A stretch of 13,233 nt of DNA from an uncultured Duncaniella sp. GTDB lineage: Bacteria > Bacteroidota > Bacteroidia > Bacteroidales > Muribaculaceae. Position 1 is the first letter of the stretch; each line of letters opens with the position of its first letter. A model generated the notes under the pieces. It did no database searches. It had not been told where the DNA came from and saw only the letters and a list, made by a program, of their open reading frames with translations. The stretch lies in NCBI GenBank assembly GCA_910588795.1, contig CAJURI010000062.1, positions 1 through 13,233 of the forward strand, read 5' to 3'. Position numbers and translations under genes: made by a program. This document shows positions 13,218 to 13,233 of the stretch, one piece after another.

Positions 13218-13233
13218 AAAAGATGATAAAATT

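Overview
The window looks like chromosomal DNA from a Bacteroidales bacterium. A gut member of the Muribaculaceae/Bacteroidaceae type is my best guess. This rests on four intergenic matches to the Bacteroidetes -7 promoter element TAnnTTTG, the absence of Shine-Dalgarno sequences, moderately GC-rich coding DNA, and the gene families present. I see no rRNA, tRNA, CRISPR array, transposase, integrase or phage gene.

Layout, left to right. (1) 58-3796, all on the minus strand: a shortened DXS-like thiamine-diphosphate enzyme, an M16 zinc peptidase and a rubrerythrin. The DXS-like and M16 genes each have a recognisable promoter, and I found none for rubrerythrin. (2) 3797-3980: rubrerythrin upstream region, with a tandem 21-bp direct repeat and a strong intrinsic terminator for the next operon. 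(3) 3981-8708, minus strand: a two-gene operon of an exported 997-residue TPR protein followed 6 bp later by a 575-residue outer-membrane beta-barrel protein. (4) 8852-11152, plus strand, divergent from that operon: a patatin phospholipase with a C-terminal BamA-like barrel, the PlpD/type Vd architecture. (5) 11162-12609, minus strand, convergent with the patatin: a DEDDy 3'-5' exonuclease and a formate/nitrite-type channel whose genes overlap by 4 bp. (6) 12719-13233, minus strand: a terminator and a second rubrerythrin whose N-terminal part is missing at the right edge.

How it fits together. Two rubrerythrins and a formate/nitrite-family channel suit a fermenting anaerobe that scavenges peroxide. 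The centre of the window is an envelope region: an exported TPR protein, its barrel partner and a self-secreting lipase-like protein, expressed from a shared divergent control region. The functions of the TPR/barrel pair and of the DXS-like enzyme cannot be settled from sequence. They are the best candidates here for poorly described biology. Nothing in the window is clearly a new defence system or mobile element.
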